From: Labia minor
Taxonomy: Eukaryota > Arthropoda > Insecta > Dermaptera > Spongiphoridae
Assembly: GCA_963082975.1 (NCBI GenBank)
Contig: OY720345.1
Span: 33,550,611-33,614,610 of the forward strand
Reading direction: 5' to 3'
Length of the DNA stretch: 64,000 nt
In this document: positions 13,498 through 26,590 of the stretch, one piece after another
Position numbering within the stretch: position 1 is the stretch's first letter
How the letters are laid out: each line of letters starts with the position of its first letter
The notes under the pieces: generated by a model
The model's database searches: none
Seen by the model: only the letters and a program-made list of their open reading frames with translations
Told to the model about the DNA's origin: nothing
Translations under genes and position numbers: made by a program

Positions 13498-14127
13498 ACC
13501 GACCGACGATAGTAAGGGAGGTATTGTTTTCACACCAAATTTCACATGTGGAGATTTTTACATAATTCCACGAATCATGCATTTTCTTAACAGAAAAAAG
13601 TATTTTTAGCATGATGTCTGTCCGTCCGTCCGTCCGTCTGTCCGTATAGATGTGTACAGCCTGAACGGCTCAACCGATTTTGATGAAATTTGGTATATTT
13701 ACTTAATGCTTCAGTGGGATGAATTGATCAACATTTGGTGCAAATCCGGAAACCGGAAGTGGTAGTATTAGCGATCGACGATAGGAAGGGAAGGGTTATT
13801 TTCACACCAAAGGAGATTTTTTTAATATATCACCACGAACATGCACTTTGTATTGGTTTTATCCTCGAGAAAAATCATATTTATTAGTTTTTTCTTGATT
13901 TAAAATTATATGACGTCATCCAGCCATTCATGACGTCACAGCCTGATCTTGCATATATATTATAAATAAAATACAATTAAAAACGTTTATTTTTATTATT
14001 TATGTATCCATATCTGTTTTTTATTACATTAATAGATATATTAAAATTATTTGAAATTGTTTCTATAGCTGCTAATTAATTTACTTCAAACCGTCGGTCG
14101 GTTCGGACCTGGCCACAGGTCAACTTA
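13498..14127 (+). repeat. Rep-2 element with ACCGACCGACGAT ends
   Basis: The left end TACCGACCGACGATAGTAAGG is mirrored near the right end by CCGTCGGTCGGTTCGG. Inside are CACACCAAATTTCACATGTG, a (GTCC)n run, GGCTCAACCGATTTTGATG and CCGGAAACCGGAAG. A second internal start-like module (GATCGACGATAGGAAGGG) follows, then a module shared with Rep-3 (CTCGAGAAAAATCAT, TGACGTCATC). A near-identical inverted copy lies at 46206-46832. Confidence 0.78.
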
Positions 14128-14753
14128 TTTAATAAGTTCGGTTTGAATATAAGATTAAAAAATTAATTAATTAAATAATTTTCCTATATCTAAACCAAAC
14201 TTATTAAGTCCGAAAATTAGTGAATAAGTTAACAATTAGCGAATTAGTCAATAAAACATTATTAAATGTCAGCTCTTTAGTAAATAGTTTATATGCAAAA
14301 TTTAATAATTTTTATCTCGTAAACTAGAAGCGACCGCCACATACTTCTTATAGAAAGTTTGTTGAATACAGAATATATGTTTGTTTAGTCTAACCGAAAA
14401 CAAAAAAAAAAATTTAAAAACATCGTTTTCTTGGTCAGGCCGGAAACTTTTCACCCCACCCTCGTATTGTAAAATAAATATATTGCAAAAAGAATTAAAA
14501 GACTTAAAAGATAACTGTTTATTTATTTTAAATCAAAAAACAAATTTATATACCTAATCCTAATCAATTACCATAATATTGAAATATAAATGTTAATGAT
14601 TCTTTAAAAATTTGGAAATTTTGTAAATTGTAATTTCTTGCTCTTAAGTCTAAAAATGTTGCCGACTCTTGTTCAAGACTCATCTTAATCTCATGATTAT
14701 ACAGTTCTAAAAGAGGTCATGCAATTATTATTTTCATCTATTTTGTATTACAT

Positions 14754-15505
14754 CAGGGATGGGCAAACTTTTTTAGGATGCGGTCTACTTCTAATTTTTT
14801 TACAATAAGTCGGTCCACCAGATATTTATTAAAATAATAATAATAAACAATGTGGTATAAATGTACATAGGTAACTAAAAAAATAGAATAAGAAAGGAAC
14901 TTAGGTATATATTTTCAAACAAAATTTAAAGATTATAAAAGTATAAAAATATCAAGTTCATAAGAAATATTCTGATTCGAATTATTATTTAAGATAAAGT
15001 CATGTGAAATTGTCCGCATTAGAAGATTTACACTGCATATCCTCTGCTAATTTAGTAAATCTTGGTGTATAATTACTAACTGCCAGTCTTGTACTGCATT
15101 CGAGGTGATTGTCTGTAAGACGGGAGCGATATTTTGATTTAATTATATTCATCGTAGAAAATGCAGATTCACATAGGTAGGTAGAGCCAAAGAACGATGT
15201 TAAATTTAATGCGAGACCTTTTAAATTAGGATACTTAACTTCGTCCATTAAATTCCAAAAAATATTTGTAGGATCTGAATTATGTGCTTTTAAAATTATG
15301 TCATTTTGAAGAAGAAGAACTTCATCTTCCTCAATAGTTATAGAAAACAATTCGTTTATATTTTTGGTTATTTCTTCCCCGAGTAATGGAATTTTTTATA
15401 TGCTAAGGAGTAGTTTAAGTAAAAAAGGCAATGAGTAAAGGCGATCACTTTAAAATGACTCGGCGGTCCACCAGTCGATCGCGATCGACTTAATGCCCAT
15501 CTCCG
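14754..15505 (-). mobile_element. hAT element remnant with transposase C-terminus
   Basis: Ends CAGGGATGGGC and inverse of CGGAGATGGGC, flanked by perfect 8-bp duplications TATTACAT (14746-14753, 15506-15513). Subterminal motifs GGTCCACCAG/GGTCTACTTC are present at both sides. At 752 bp it is an internally deleted copy. On the minus strand, 15350-15000 encodes 116 residues of a hAT C-terminal dimerisation region (FFGSTYLCESAFSTMNIIKS...), similar to GTF2IRD2/SCAND3-type domesticated hAT proteins. No catalytic core is present. Confidence 0.88.
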
Positions 15506-15513
15506 TATTACAT

Positions 15514-18500
15514 TATATATACCTATATAAAAATATTGTAATATATTATAAAATATTTATGTTTTTAGAATTTTTGATATTTTTATAGAGCGTTTATTAT
15601 ATTTATTATAATAAACGTTAAAATTGATGCATAAAAAATATTTATTTTGTATACTGAATTCTCATCTCGTTAAGTTACAAATTTTAATAAAAACATCGTG
15701 AATATGGCATATTTTTAATAGTGTTTGGCAATCAATTGAAATATCATTTAATAAAAATTTATAGATTTCTGTTGCGTTTATCAAGATTACCATAAATGAC
15801 AAATCACCGGTTGGTTAAAGAAATGCTAATGCAATTTGAGACAGAGACAAAATCAAGATATATATTTCTATAGGGATATTAGAAATGTTGTATATAATAG
15901 TTGATTTGTTGAATAGCGATCTGAGCTATGTTTTATTCCTTCGTTTGAATCTCTAATTAGTGATGAGAACATTAACGAACTGTTGAATTAAAGGTCCCTA
16001 CGGTATCGAAAAATTCTCGTTAATCATTTCGGCGATCCCTTTTCATTGGATTTCAACATATCCGCATCCGATGGTTTCAGATTGATCATTAATTTTCAAT
16101 GTTTGTTTGAAATTTAAGTAGAATGAAAGCTTAAATAAAGAATGACAGGTTAGAAACTAATAATTTTTAATATACATCCTAATAATTTTATATTGCTTAA
16201 AAATATATATGTATTATATATATTGTTTTGTTTTTTTTTTGTACATAATTATTGATTTCGATTTTTTTAATAGGTAAAAATAAATGAATAAAAAAAAATA
16301 AAATTAAAATATTTTTCATAAAAATAAAATTCGACTATCTCGCAAATTTGAATTGGATTAATTAACATATATTATATTTAAATAAAATTTAATTATATAT
16401 ATATATATTATAAATTAAAATTAATAAATAATATTTATTACACCAGAGCGCGTTTGGCTCTTTGTTGATGGCACCACGTCACGTGCTGGAGCGTGATTGG
16501 CAGTTAACGTGTTAAAAAATTTACTTTAAGCCATTTAATCAAGCTGAAATTCTATATATAACACTTTTATACAATTTTTAATCATTTGAAAAACTATCAA
16601 ACGTATATCTTTATTTTTATGGTCAGTTTAGAGGAAATAATGAAAACGTTGTGGTAATGGTCCTCTTCCGAATGAGCTACATTTCTCAAAGGTTGATAGA
16701 AAACTACGAATTTTGAATAATTCCCAAATTTCATTATTCTAGCTCAAACCGTTTTTGCTTAATCTTGTCTATTTACATACACATACACACACACACACAC
16801 ACGCACACACACAGAGAGAGACATTTTCCCCAACCTTAGTGAAAATGACTCAGGAACCTTCAAAACGTATAAAAACATCAAAATCTCGACATGGAAAATT
16901 TTCATGATCACAATACTATCTTTGGCGAGATGGAAAATGACAATATAATTAATATATATAGTAACTATAATCTTTGTAATTGAAATTTCAAATTAAATCT
17001 TAAAGTCAAACAATTTTATTTTAATATCATATGGTTAAAAAATATATTTTTTTGTTTATGTAGAATTTTTAAGGTTTATTGGATGTTAGATAAAACACAA
17101 GTAATACCTCACTATTAAATAAATTATTATTTATTAAGATAAATATATTTTTTTTAATCAATCTTTTGAAGAGTAGAGGTACTTTGTTGAAGCAAGATGA
17201 TCTAGTCGTATTTCTTGTACCGAGAATGCTCGTTAAGATTAGAATAAGAGATTTATTTGATTTAGGAGTTGAACTCGAATAGCCTAATTGACAAATAAAC
17301 TCTCAATCAGTTAAACAAGCAACGCCCTGATGTCATTTAAAGAAACTAGTTGGAATTTATATATCAAAATTTATAAAATGTATAAATATTTGTAACAAAA
17401 GCGATATATTTTTGCTATGGTAACTTGAACACGTTGGGGATTCCCTTGAACAAAAGGATAATAAATATAATATATATACATATATATATAATGTATACCT
17501 ATACCTTTCTAATATTTTTAATTTTATTATTTGTACACATTTTGTGTTCTTATTGTAAATTTTCTGTTTTAATTTTATTAATTAAGTTGAAAAAAATGTG
17601 CTTTAAATTTAAAAAAAGCATCACTTATAAAATTTCAGATTTCTTAATTATTTAAACCATAAGTATTATTATTGTAAACAATTTTTAATAAATATTTTTA
17701 CAATTTTTAAATAAATATTTTGATTGATTTTACTTATTCTAATAAATTTTGAAAAATAAAAAAATAACTCTCATTTTAGGTAACTTGAATGGTCGCAGTT
17801 ATTTAATAGCAATTTTATTAACAAGTTTATTCATGAATTCCGGCTTCGATGCTTATTTCTTTCGTTTATTAGTTCATAAATAATATTTTTTACAATTATC
17901 TATATATCTTTCAAACTCTCCTACCTAGTAACATTTTATAAAAGGTTTGACAAATCAACAACATATGTACTCAATTTACAATTTTTAAAAAATCTTACTT
18001 AAACATTTTAAGGAAATGAAGAAGATTAATTTGATATATTAGAAATAAAAATTTAATCAATATCAATATTTATTTAAAATTTAATTATCTAATCCAGCCC
18101 TAGATAAATATAAATATTAATTTATATAAATATATATATATTCTTAATATTAGGCTTCCCAGATATCTTCTTTTGTCCGGGACGGTCGGGGTTTGCCATT
18201 TTATTCAAGTCAATTGATAAAGATTGCAGAATTTAGGTCTTAAACAGAGAAAAACTTGAAAAAAATATAGCGTCCAACACTCGCCTTTTTAAAAAAATAA
18301 CAAGGAATTTTTGTAAAGAAATCACTCTAATGAGAAATATTAAATCAATATAATAATATAAAAAATAAATATCAAAAATAGATCAATAAATAGTTTTGTA
18401 GATTTAACTCTCACTTAATAATATGTAATAATATATGATTATGAGTTAGCAGGTTGTGCATTCTCTATTTTGAACAAATCCCCAAATTAGTCCCAATTTA

Positions 18501-19635
18501 AGGAAACAAAATTATGGTAAGTCTTTACTTATTATAATAATTTTTTATTATAATAATTTTACTTATTATAATAATATATTACTTTTTTATAATAAATACA
18601 AATAAAATTATAAAAATAAAGAAGTAGAAAGAATAAATATTTTGATGAACATTTGAATAATTATTAAAAGACCACATTATGTTATAGAACAAACAATTTT
18701 GCATCTCTTTTTAATAAAATAAAGCAATCATCCTATCATCAAATAATAAAAGATGACATCAATTAATTAACAAAGTTCAAACAAGGCTTAATCAAAGTTT
18801 ATTCATAAACGTATGCAGTTCTAAAGAATTTATTCAAATTAAAATAACATGTTATGCATTAATCAGCGAAAGGTCCAATTGAATTATAAATTTATTATGC
18901 AGAGAACTGACAGAAATAACGAACGGATGGACATAGTAAACACCTCCCTATGCCTTTCCTTATTATATTATTTATCTTTCTCTCTCTTTCTTGCTACTCA
19001 CGAATGTTTAAATTCCAAAATAATAAAAAAAAAAATAAAAACAACATTCCTTCCCAAGTTTGTTTCGTATTTTATTTTATATATATATATAAATGTATAT
19101 ATCACAATAGTTAATTTTTTTAAAAGAATTCAAAAATTCATATTAGTTTTTATGTTGTTTTTTTTTATTTTATTTTCTAGATTATTTTTGTTTTTTTTTG
19201 TTTTTAATAAATATAAAAAAAGTTTTGTTTCTCTATTCATATATAATTATGTATGAAGATTGTTATTTAAGGAATTTTAAAAATGTTTATATAGATCTCC
19301 TTTTAGATTCCAAGAAAATAAACTTGAACGCAGCTAAACAATTTACAATTTAGACAAATCATTATCTCTTTTGGAGCTACTGAACTTAATTGATCATGAC
19401 TGAAATAACTTAACACGGTAGTTATCTCTTTTAAAAATTCAACTTCAATTCTCTTCAATCTCCACTATTTCTTTTGTTTTTTTCTTTATTTTTCATTATT
19501 TGTTTTTCTTAACATAAATTGTTCTTATTTAATAAAATATTTGTTATTGGTTTAAATAATTTTTAAAAAAAAAATTTAGAATAAGAATAGAATAAAGGTG
19601 AGTAAATGAAAAAATTTAAATGATAATAACCATAT
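15514..19635. other. AT-rich intergenic sequence
   Basis: Other than Rep-1 copy 5, no gene is visible. The frames at 17425-17655 and 18849-19256 encode Ile/Phe/Leu/Lys-rich low-complexity strings set by base composition. 17255-17335 has a minus-strand tRNA-like box B (GTTCAACTCC) but no credible fold. Confidence 0.6.
16331..16936 (+). repeat. Rep-1 copy 5
   Basis: Begins at TCGACTATCTCGC, lacking the terminal GGAGTGTCTCC hairpin, and ends at a mutated 3' hairpin (GGCGAGATGG). Contains CA and CAGA tracts at 16780-16825. Confidence 0.83.
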
Positions 19636-20160
19636 AAATATCTTATCTTATCATACTAGGAAAAATTGTATATATATAGTTATATTTTTGAAATATTAAA
19701 CCGCTCGAAGGATTTTTTTGAAATCCACCCCATAGGAAATATTTATAAAGTAAAATCGATCTGTATTGGTTTCGAGAAAAATCATCTTCATTAGTATTTT
19801 CTTAATTTAAATTTATATGACGCCACCAACTACGTCAGCCTGCGCTTCATCATATATAAAATATATTATAAATAAAATAAAATTAAAAATATGTATTTTA
19901 ATAATATTTTGTAATCAAATTACGAAATATATATTATGTTATATCCACAGGCCATACTTTTCTATTTTTCGGTGCATTAATACGTAAGTTTAAGGGCTGT
20001 ATGTTTTATGAGTATTTTTTTAATTTATGTATTATTTAAATAATTTGAAATTATTTCATATATTTTGTCGTTTATTTATTTTAAATAATAATCTTAATTT
20101 TAAATATTCATAGTTCATAAAGAATATTTTTTTTCAAATACCGCGAGCCGCGATACTTAA
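19636..20160 (+). repeat. Rep-3 element, uninterrupted
   Basis: From ATCTTATCTTATCATACTAGG through TTGAAATATTAAACCGCTCG, GACGCCACCAACTACGTCAG and CATACTTTTCTATTTTTCGG to a degraded end hairpin (ACCGCGAGCCGCG). It gives the simplest view of the family, about 525 bp, with no coding potential. Confidence 0.78.
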
Positions 20161-23100
20161 TATTAAATTTTAAAAAATCAATAATCTTCTTTAAATGATT
20201 CAAGCAAGTTGATAACAATACGTTATAATCACTTTTAGTTTAATTAAAAAAAAATAATAAATCATCTTCATGAACATCAATTATAATGATTATGAAACGG
20301 GTCCGCCTGTTCCGGTTAATGAAACAACCAAACCAAGACAATGAATGGAGACCCACAAAAAGTCAGAAATTAAAAACATTGTAAATAAATAAATATAAAA
20401 ACTAAGGCGGCAGTAATTACTAGAGCACACAATATTGATGCAACATTCATTTTTATTCTTTATTCATTTTTTTTCAAAATAAATATTTTATTTATAGTTC
20501 ATAGTAAATTAAAAAGTAAAACTAAATTCTATTCTTTCATAAAAATATTTCGAAATTGTATGTGAATTGCAATTTTTATTATTATCATTTTTTTTTTATT
20601 TTTTGTATTGAAGCATTAATATGGTTGTTTGTAAGTAATTTTAATATTTTTATTTAAAATACTATCAATATATTAATATTTTATTAAAATTCTAATTGAC
20701 AAAAATAAAAATATAATACTTAAAATTCTTTTTATAATAAAAGGAGGAGGTTTTAAGCTAATCCATTTATACACACCTAAAGCATATATTTAAAGTAATT
20801 GTGAACTTTTTTTTGAAAGCTATGTTTCGGCGATGATCTTAATTATCATAAACAGTTTATAATTAATTATATATTCTAAATCTTGCGTAATGAGTTCCTT
20901 GAATTCATTTCTTGAAAGTAGAGAACACACTTTTCCTATTTCTTATGTATTTTATTTTAATCTAACAGAAAATATAATAAATAAAAAAAATAACATAAAA
21001 GAAGAGCATCTTTCTATAATATTTCAGAAATATTTTGATTAGAAATTTTTTTCAAGTTATAGGTAAATATATCTGTTTCATATTCCATCATCACTGAGAG
21101 AGAGAGGATTTTTATATATATAAAAAACCTCATTTACATATTTATTAAATTAACTATATAGCAATTATATATATTTATAATATGTATATCCAACTGTAAA
21201 ATAAGATATATGATAATATTTATCTTTGATATTTTTTTAATTCTTTATTTACCTTTTGATAGTTTCTATATTATTTAACTGGATACATATTCTGGTTTAT
21301 CAACCACATTAATCTAAGTTGCACTTCATTCAAATTCAAAATAGTTGCCAAGTTCTTTTAATTTGATTCGACATATTAGATAAATTATTTTATGAGATTT
21401 AACAAAGAAACAAAGAATCTTTGAAATATCCAATTATAATATATTAATGTAATCAAAATAAATTATATATAGTGCAATTATACCTAATAATAATTACTGA
21501 TCATTAATTCATAAGAAATATGAAAGTTGATAATTAAGTTATCTTCTAGGAATAAATCTAAAGTGATCCGTGATCAAACATCATAATATACTTATATATA
21601 AATTCACCCCTTAAGTATAATTTCATCTTTTATGAAATTCGAAAAATTATTAATATCTTAAATTTATAGAAATTTTCATTCATGTTCATAACATGCTTCA
21701 TGAATTTAAGGACATAAAGAAGATAGAAGTTCCCTGTTTATATTTATTATGTATAAATAAATATTGTACCTGATACAGGTATACATCTACATCTTCATCT
21801 ATATATACATAGTTAAAATATATTCATAGTTTAAAAGTTCAAGGTGCATTGAGTAGTAAAATGTGAGATTTGAAAATATATCCGAGTACTTTACTAAAAT
21901 ACAAAAAAATTATATAATTATATCAAAAATTGAGAAGAAAAAATAAAGAAAAATAACAATATTAAATTATAATTGATATATTTATTTCTATATAATTAAA
22001 CGACAACGCAATCCTAAACTCCTTCTAAATGGTTCGGGTATTATTAGAACTGTGATGACCCAAGGATAAGATATAAGGTTGAAAATTTCAAAAAAGATGA
22101 TACGTTCCAAAGTTGTGAACAAAAAACCGACCCAACCTACATAAACAATGCTCCATGTAGCGCTCTGGTGGCTCAGTTAAGAGGTTGACACTTAACATAA
22201 AATTAATAATTCTAGAAATTTATATAAAGAATGTTTATAATATTTAAATTTTTATCTTAAGTTCTAATATTCTATATTATTAAAAATAAAATAAAATTAA
22301 ATTAAATTGAATATTACTCCTAAATGATTAATATTTTCTAATACAAAGTAATATTTTTTATATTTAAAATTATATTTTGAAAAATTGTTAAATTTGCAAA
22401 TTTGAGTGAAAACGAACATCCAAATGAGAGAAAACGTCAATTGGCTAAAGAAAGAAGGGCAAGATGGTTATTTCGGAAAAAAAGTAAAATAAGTCTGTGT
22501 TTATTTTTGTTGATAATATTGAATTGCTATTTTCTTTATACATATATCTTATAGAATTATTTATTTCTTGACATATTATGTTACTTTAAATTCGTTATAA
22601 ATATCACTGAACATTTATAAGGTAGTCCATTTTATTTATTTTTAATTCATATTTTTTTTAGCAAAGATGTCCTATGATGATATAAATTAAACATTGGTTT
22701 ATTAAACCATGTTCATTTGTCTGAGGACATCTATGCAGAAATTTTCATAAAATAAAAGAACGTGTTATCATTATTAATATAGTAAATAAACAATATAAAA
22801 GTCAAAAGTAATCAACAAAGGAGTTATATACCCAGAACCCCGTCGTGGATATGAATATTTTAATATACTGATTGAATTAAAATGAATTAAAACCTTTTGC
22901 ATACAGACTTCCAACAAATTACAATGTATTACATCGGGGGTAAAAGAGGCAGAGCCCCCTGCACAGGTGCGAAGAGTGCCGAAGGCGCTCTGAGAAGCTA
23001 GTATCTTTTAAAATTGTTACCGTCTTTTATTTTTAAGACTAGATAGAACAAAATTGTGATCCCGTATTCTTAGAGCATTTTTTCTATCAAATTAACTAAA

Positions 23101-24092
23101 TCATCTTTTAAGAGTCATTATAGAAAAAATCTTTTCAAAAAATTCTTATTCTCTTGTCAAATATTTAAATTATTTAATTTATTTCTTAATTTAGATAAAA
23201 AAAAATTGAATTAATAATTAAAAAGAAAATTATTATTATAATCTAAAATACATCAAATGCATTATTATTAATATATCATATATGTATAATTACCACGTCT
23301 AAAATGAAAATAATTAATGATAATTCCATTCAGAAAAATCAGAGCAATCTTTTCTGTAAAAAAAAATCAAGAATGCTTCATATTTGTAAATAATAAACCT
23401 CTTTTTACATCTTTATCTTATTTCTAACACTTAAATAGATACTTGCACTAAAATTTATAAGAATAAGATTGACATCACTTTAGCAAGTGGAATGTCGAAA
23501 GGAGATAGTTGAGAACTCGTTGCTCTCGAGTTCAAATGAATTGCAATGCCTGAACTAATCCATTTAAAGAATGAGAGCAGACCGGGATCATCTTAAACAC
23601 ATCCTCGGGCTTGAAATTTTAAATTTCACATTAGTTTCAATATTTATTGCTTAACGTAGAATAGTACATTAGTATGTTAATGCTTACTTTAAATAATATT
23701 TTATACTTGGTTTGATAAAAATATAGAATTGAAATTATTGAGGAATAATGTTATTAGGTTAGTGTAAATTAATATGATTAAATGGGTGAGAGAATTTGAT
23801 CAAAGATTAGGAGGAAATTTTATTATATATACTATTTAATACTATTAATTTGCAATCCTTTATCTGAAAGAAAGATGGTGAGGGGATGAAAATAAGAAAT
23901 AGATGCTGAGAGATTGTTGATGGTAAAGATTAATAAATTAAAGGTATATACTTATATATACCTATATATATATATATAAACGTATAGAAAAAAGCGAGAT
24001 AGTAAGAGATCCAGGAAATGGACCTTATAACTCAAGCAAAATAGTGTTTAAAGTTGTATGTCTAAAATATATATATATAGATATTTAAAGTA
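20161..24092. other. AT-rich intergenic sequence
   Basis: No gene seen. Besides the 21.9-23.3 kb duplicated locus it has a GC-richer spot at 20295-20360 and an unassigned patch at 23500-23600. Confidence 0.6.
21873..23292. repeat. Partner locus of the 28-kb insert, with extra 1 kb
   Basis: Blocks 21873-21984 and 23007-23292 are near-identical to the 28.0-28.4 kb insert. The 1.0 kb between them (about 21985-23006) is absent there. That middle part holds a lysine/arginine-rich broken frame near 22390-22500 (NERKRQLAKERRARW), a tRNA-box-A-like stretch near 22160 and a GC-richer end at 22930-23000. Its nature is unknown; it could be an inserted element. Confidence 0.7.
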
Positions 24093-25240
24093 ATTATCTT
24101 ATCTTATCTTATTTTATTATATTATACTAGCAAAAATTGTATATATATATTTGTTTTTTTGAAATATTAAACCGCTCTAAGGAGTTTTATGAAATTCACA
24201 CCATATATAATATTTATAAAGAAAAATCGATCTGTATTGGTTTCAGGAAAAATCAACTTTATTAGTTTTTTCTTAATTTAAAATAGGAATTTTAATAATA
24301 AAATTAGCTGAAGTGATTCCACCCGACTATTTCGCAATTTGAATTGGATTAAATAACATAATATATTATATTAAAATTCAATTTAATTAATTATAAATTA
24401 TAAATTAAAATTAATAGATAATATTTATTAAACCAGCGCATGTTTAGCTCTTTGTTGATGGCACCACATCACGCGCGTGAGATTTGTAGTGTTAAAAAAT
24501 TAATTCTGCTACTTTCAGCGATTCAATCAAGCTGAAATTCTATATATAGCAGTTTTATTCAATTTTTAATCATGTGAAAAATTATCAAACATATATTTTT
24601 ATTTTTACGGTCACTTTAGAGGTTAAGCTAAGTTTCTCAAAAGGTGATAGAAAACTACGAATTTTGAATAATGCCCATGTACCAAATTTCATGATTCTAG
24701 CTCAAACCGTTTTTGCGTAATCTTGTCTACTTACATACACACATACACACACAGACAGACATTTTTCTCAACCTTAGTGAAAATAGTTCAAGAACCTTCA
24801 AAACGTATAAAAACATCAAAATCTCAACATCGAAAATATTCGTGATCGCAATACTATCTCTGGCGAGATAGTAAAAATGGCGCCGGGCAACGCCGGACAG
24901 CTCTACCATATATACAAAATATATTATAAATAAAATAAAATTAAAAATATTTATTTTAATAATATTTTGTAATCAAATTAAGAAATATATATTATGTTAT
25001 ATCCACAGGCCATACTTTTCTATTTTTCGGTGCATTAATTCGTACGTTTAAGGGGTGTATGTTTTATGACTATTTTTTTTTTTTTTTTTTGTAATTTATG
25101 TTCTTTTAAACAATTTGAAATTTTTTAATATATTTTGTCGTTTATTTATTTTAAATAAATAATCATCTTAATCTTAAATATTCTTAGTTCATAAGGAAAT
25201 TTTTTTTTAAAATACCGAGCCACGGCTCGGTGAACCAGGT
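24093..25240 (+). repeat. Rep-3 element interrupted by Rep-1
   Basis: 24093-24303 and 24877-25240 are the two halves of one Rep-3 copy. The right half starts ATGGCGCCGGGCAACGCC and ends with the intact hairpin ACCGAGCCACGGCTCGGT followed by GAACCAGGTACT. Confidence 0.82.
24304..24876 (+). repeat. Rep-1 copy 6, inserted in a Rep-3 element
   Basis: Runs from TTAGCTGAAGTGATTCC to GGCGAGATAGTAAAA. The flanks AATTTTAATAATAAAA and ATGGCGCCGGG are contiguous in the uninterrupted Rep-3 copy near 9310, which gives the empty site. It lacks the CTCTTCCGG segment. Confidence 0.9.
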
Positions 25241-25973
25241 ACTTCTATCTAAATTTTCTATTCATTCAATTCATTCACTAAATAACAAATTATTTTTGTA
25301 ATATTTAAAAAAAAAACGATTATAATTTAATACAAAAATATAATTTCTAAATATTTATATAAATATATTATTATTATTATTAAATATAGATTGTACTTTA
25401 ATCATATTGCAATGAAATTTGATTCTATTTCCTTGTCTATTTAATCTTTCTATGTTGTATATCCTCGAGGTATGTTTTTCAACGCCTTCTTTTTAAGACA
25501 ACACACCTTAAGTGGATAAACATCGGAAGATTCACTAGATCTCCTTGTTATTGATGCTTAACTCTTTTCACTTTACCGCTTCTCTTATTTTTTTTATTTC
25601 ATTTTTATATTTCTTTGAGAAGAGAAAGAGAATTCCATTATAATTCTTGTTCTCTTTCTTGACAAGTAGGTATTCTTCAATGTCACTAGTTAAGGTAACC
25701 ATTTGACATTCATTTACTATTTGATAGTGATACTAAGACATTGGAATTTATTTATTTATTTCTGTTTTATATGTATAGAAATTTTCTAGTTATTCTTTTA
25801 TTCAGATATTTGATAATTCTTAGAAATTTAGAGAATATAAAAGAAATTGCATGGTTTAGTGACATTATGGTAAAATATTATAATTTTTTCAAGAGAATTG
25901 AAATTTCTGTTATTAAAAAACTGTTCTTTTAATTGAAAGATTTATAATTTCATTTATGTTTAAAAGTTTTTTA

Positions 25974-26590
25974 TTTTTACTATCTCGCCAGAGATAGTAT
26001 TGCTATCATGAAAATATTCGATGTCGAGATTTTGATGTTTTTATACGTTTTGAAGGTCCTTGAGTCATTTTCACTAACAATAAGGTTGAGAAAAATGTCT
26101 GTGTGTGTGTGTATGTGTGTTTGTAGACATAATTACGCAAAAACGGTTTGAGCTAGAATGATGAAATTTGGTACACGGACATTATTCAAAATTCGTTGTT
26201 TTCTATCAACTTTTGAGAAATGTAGCTCATTCGGAAGAGGAACATTGCCTACCACGTTTTCATTTTTTCCCTCTTAAACTGTCCGTAAAAATAAAGATAT
26301 ATGTTTGATAGTTTTTCACATGATTAAAAATTGTATAAAACTGCTATATATACACAATTTCAGCTTTATTGAATTGCTGAAAGTACCAAAATTAATTTTT
26401 TAACACTACAAATCACGCGCCAGCACGTGACATGGTGCCACCAACAAAGAGCCAAAGACGCGCTGGTTTAATAAATATAATTTATTAATTTTAATTAATA
26501 ATTTATAATTAATTGAATTTAATTTAAATATAATATATGTCAATTTACCCAATTCAAATTTGCTAGATAGTCGAGTGGAGACACTTCAGA
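25974..26590 (-). repeat. Rep-1 copy 7
   Basis: Complete minus-orientation copy, from TTTTTACTATCTCGCC to GTGGAGACACTTCAGA, with a short (TG)n tract at about 26100. Confidence 0.88.

Noticed and set aside
17255-17335. Possible minus-strand tRNA gene (box B GTTCAACTCC)
   Set aside because: No acceptor stem or anticodon arm could be paired. At best a decayed tRNA-derived SINE.
18849-19256. 135-residue open frame
   Set aside because: Ile/Phe/Leu/Lys low-complexity sequence set by T-rich DNA; no domain, no splice context.
22150-22195. tRNA box-A-like stretch GGTGGCTCAGTTAAGAGG
   Set aside because: No matching box B at the right distance and no cloverleaf.
24093-25240. Rep-3 as a canonical Helitron (terminal hairpin, CTAG at the other end)
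   Set aside because: The hairpin and the CTAG lie at opposite ends and the TC start is not clear, so the canonical Helitron layout does not hold.
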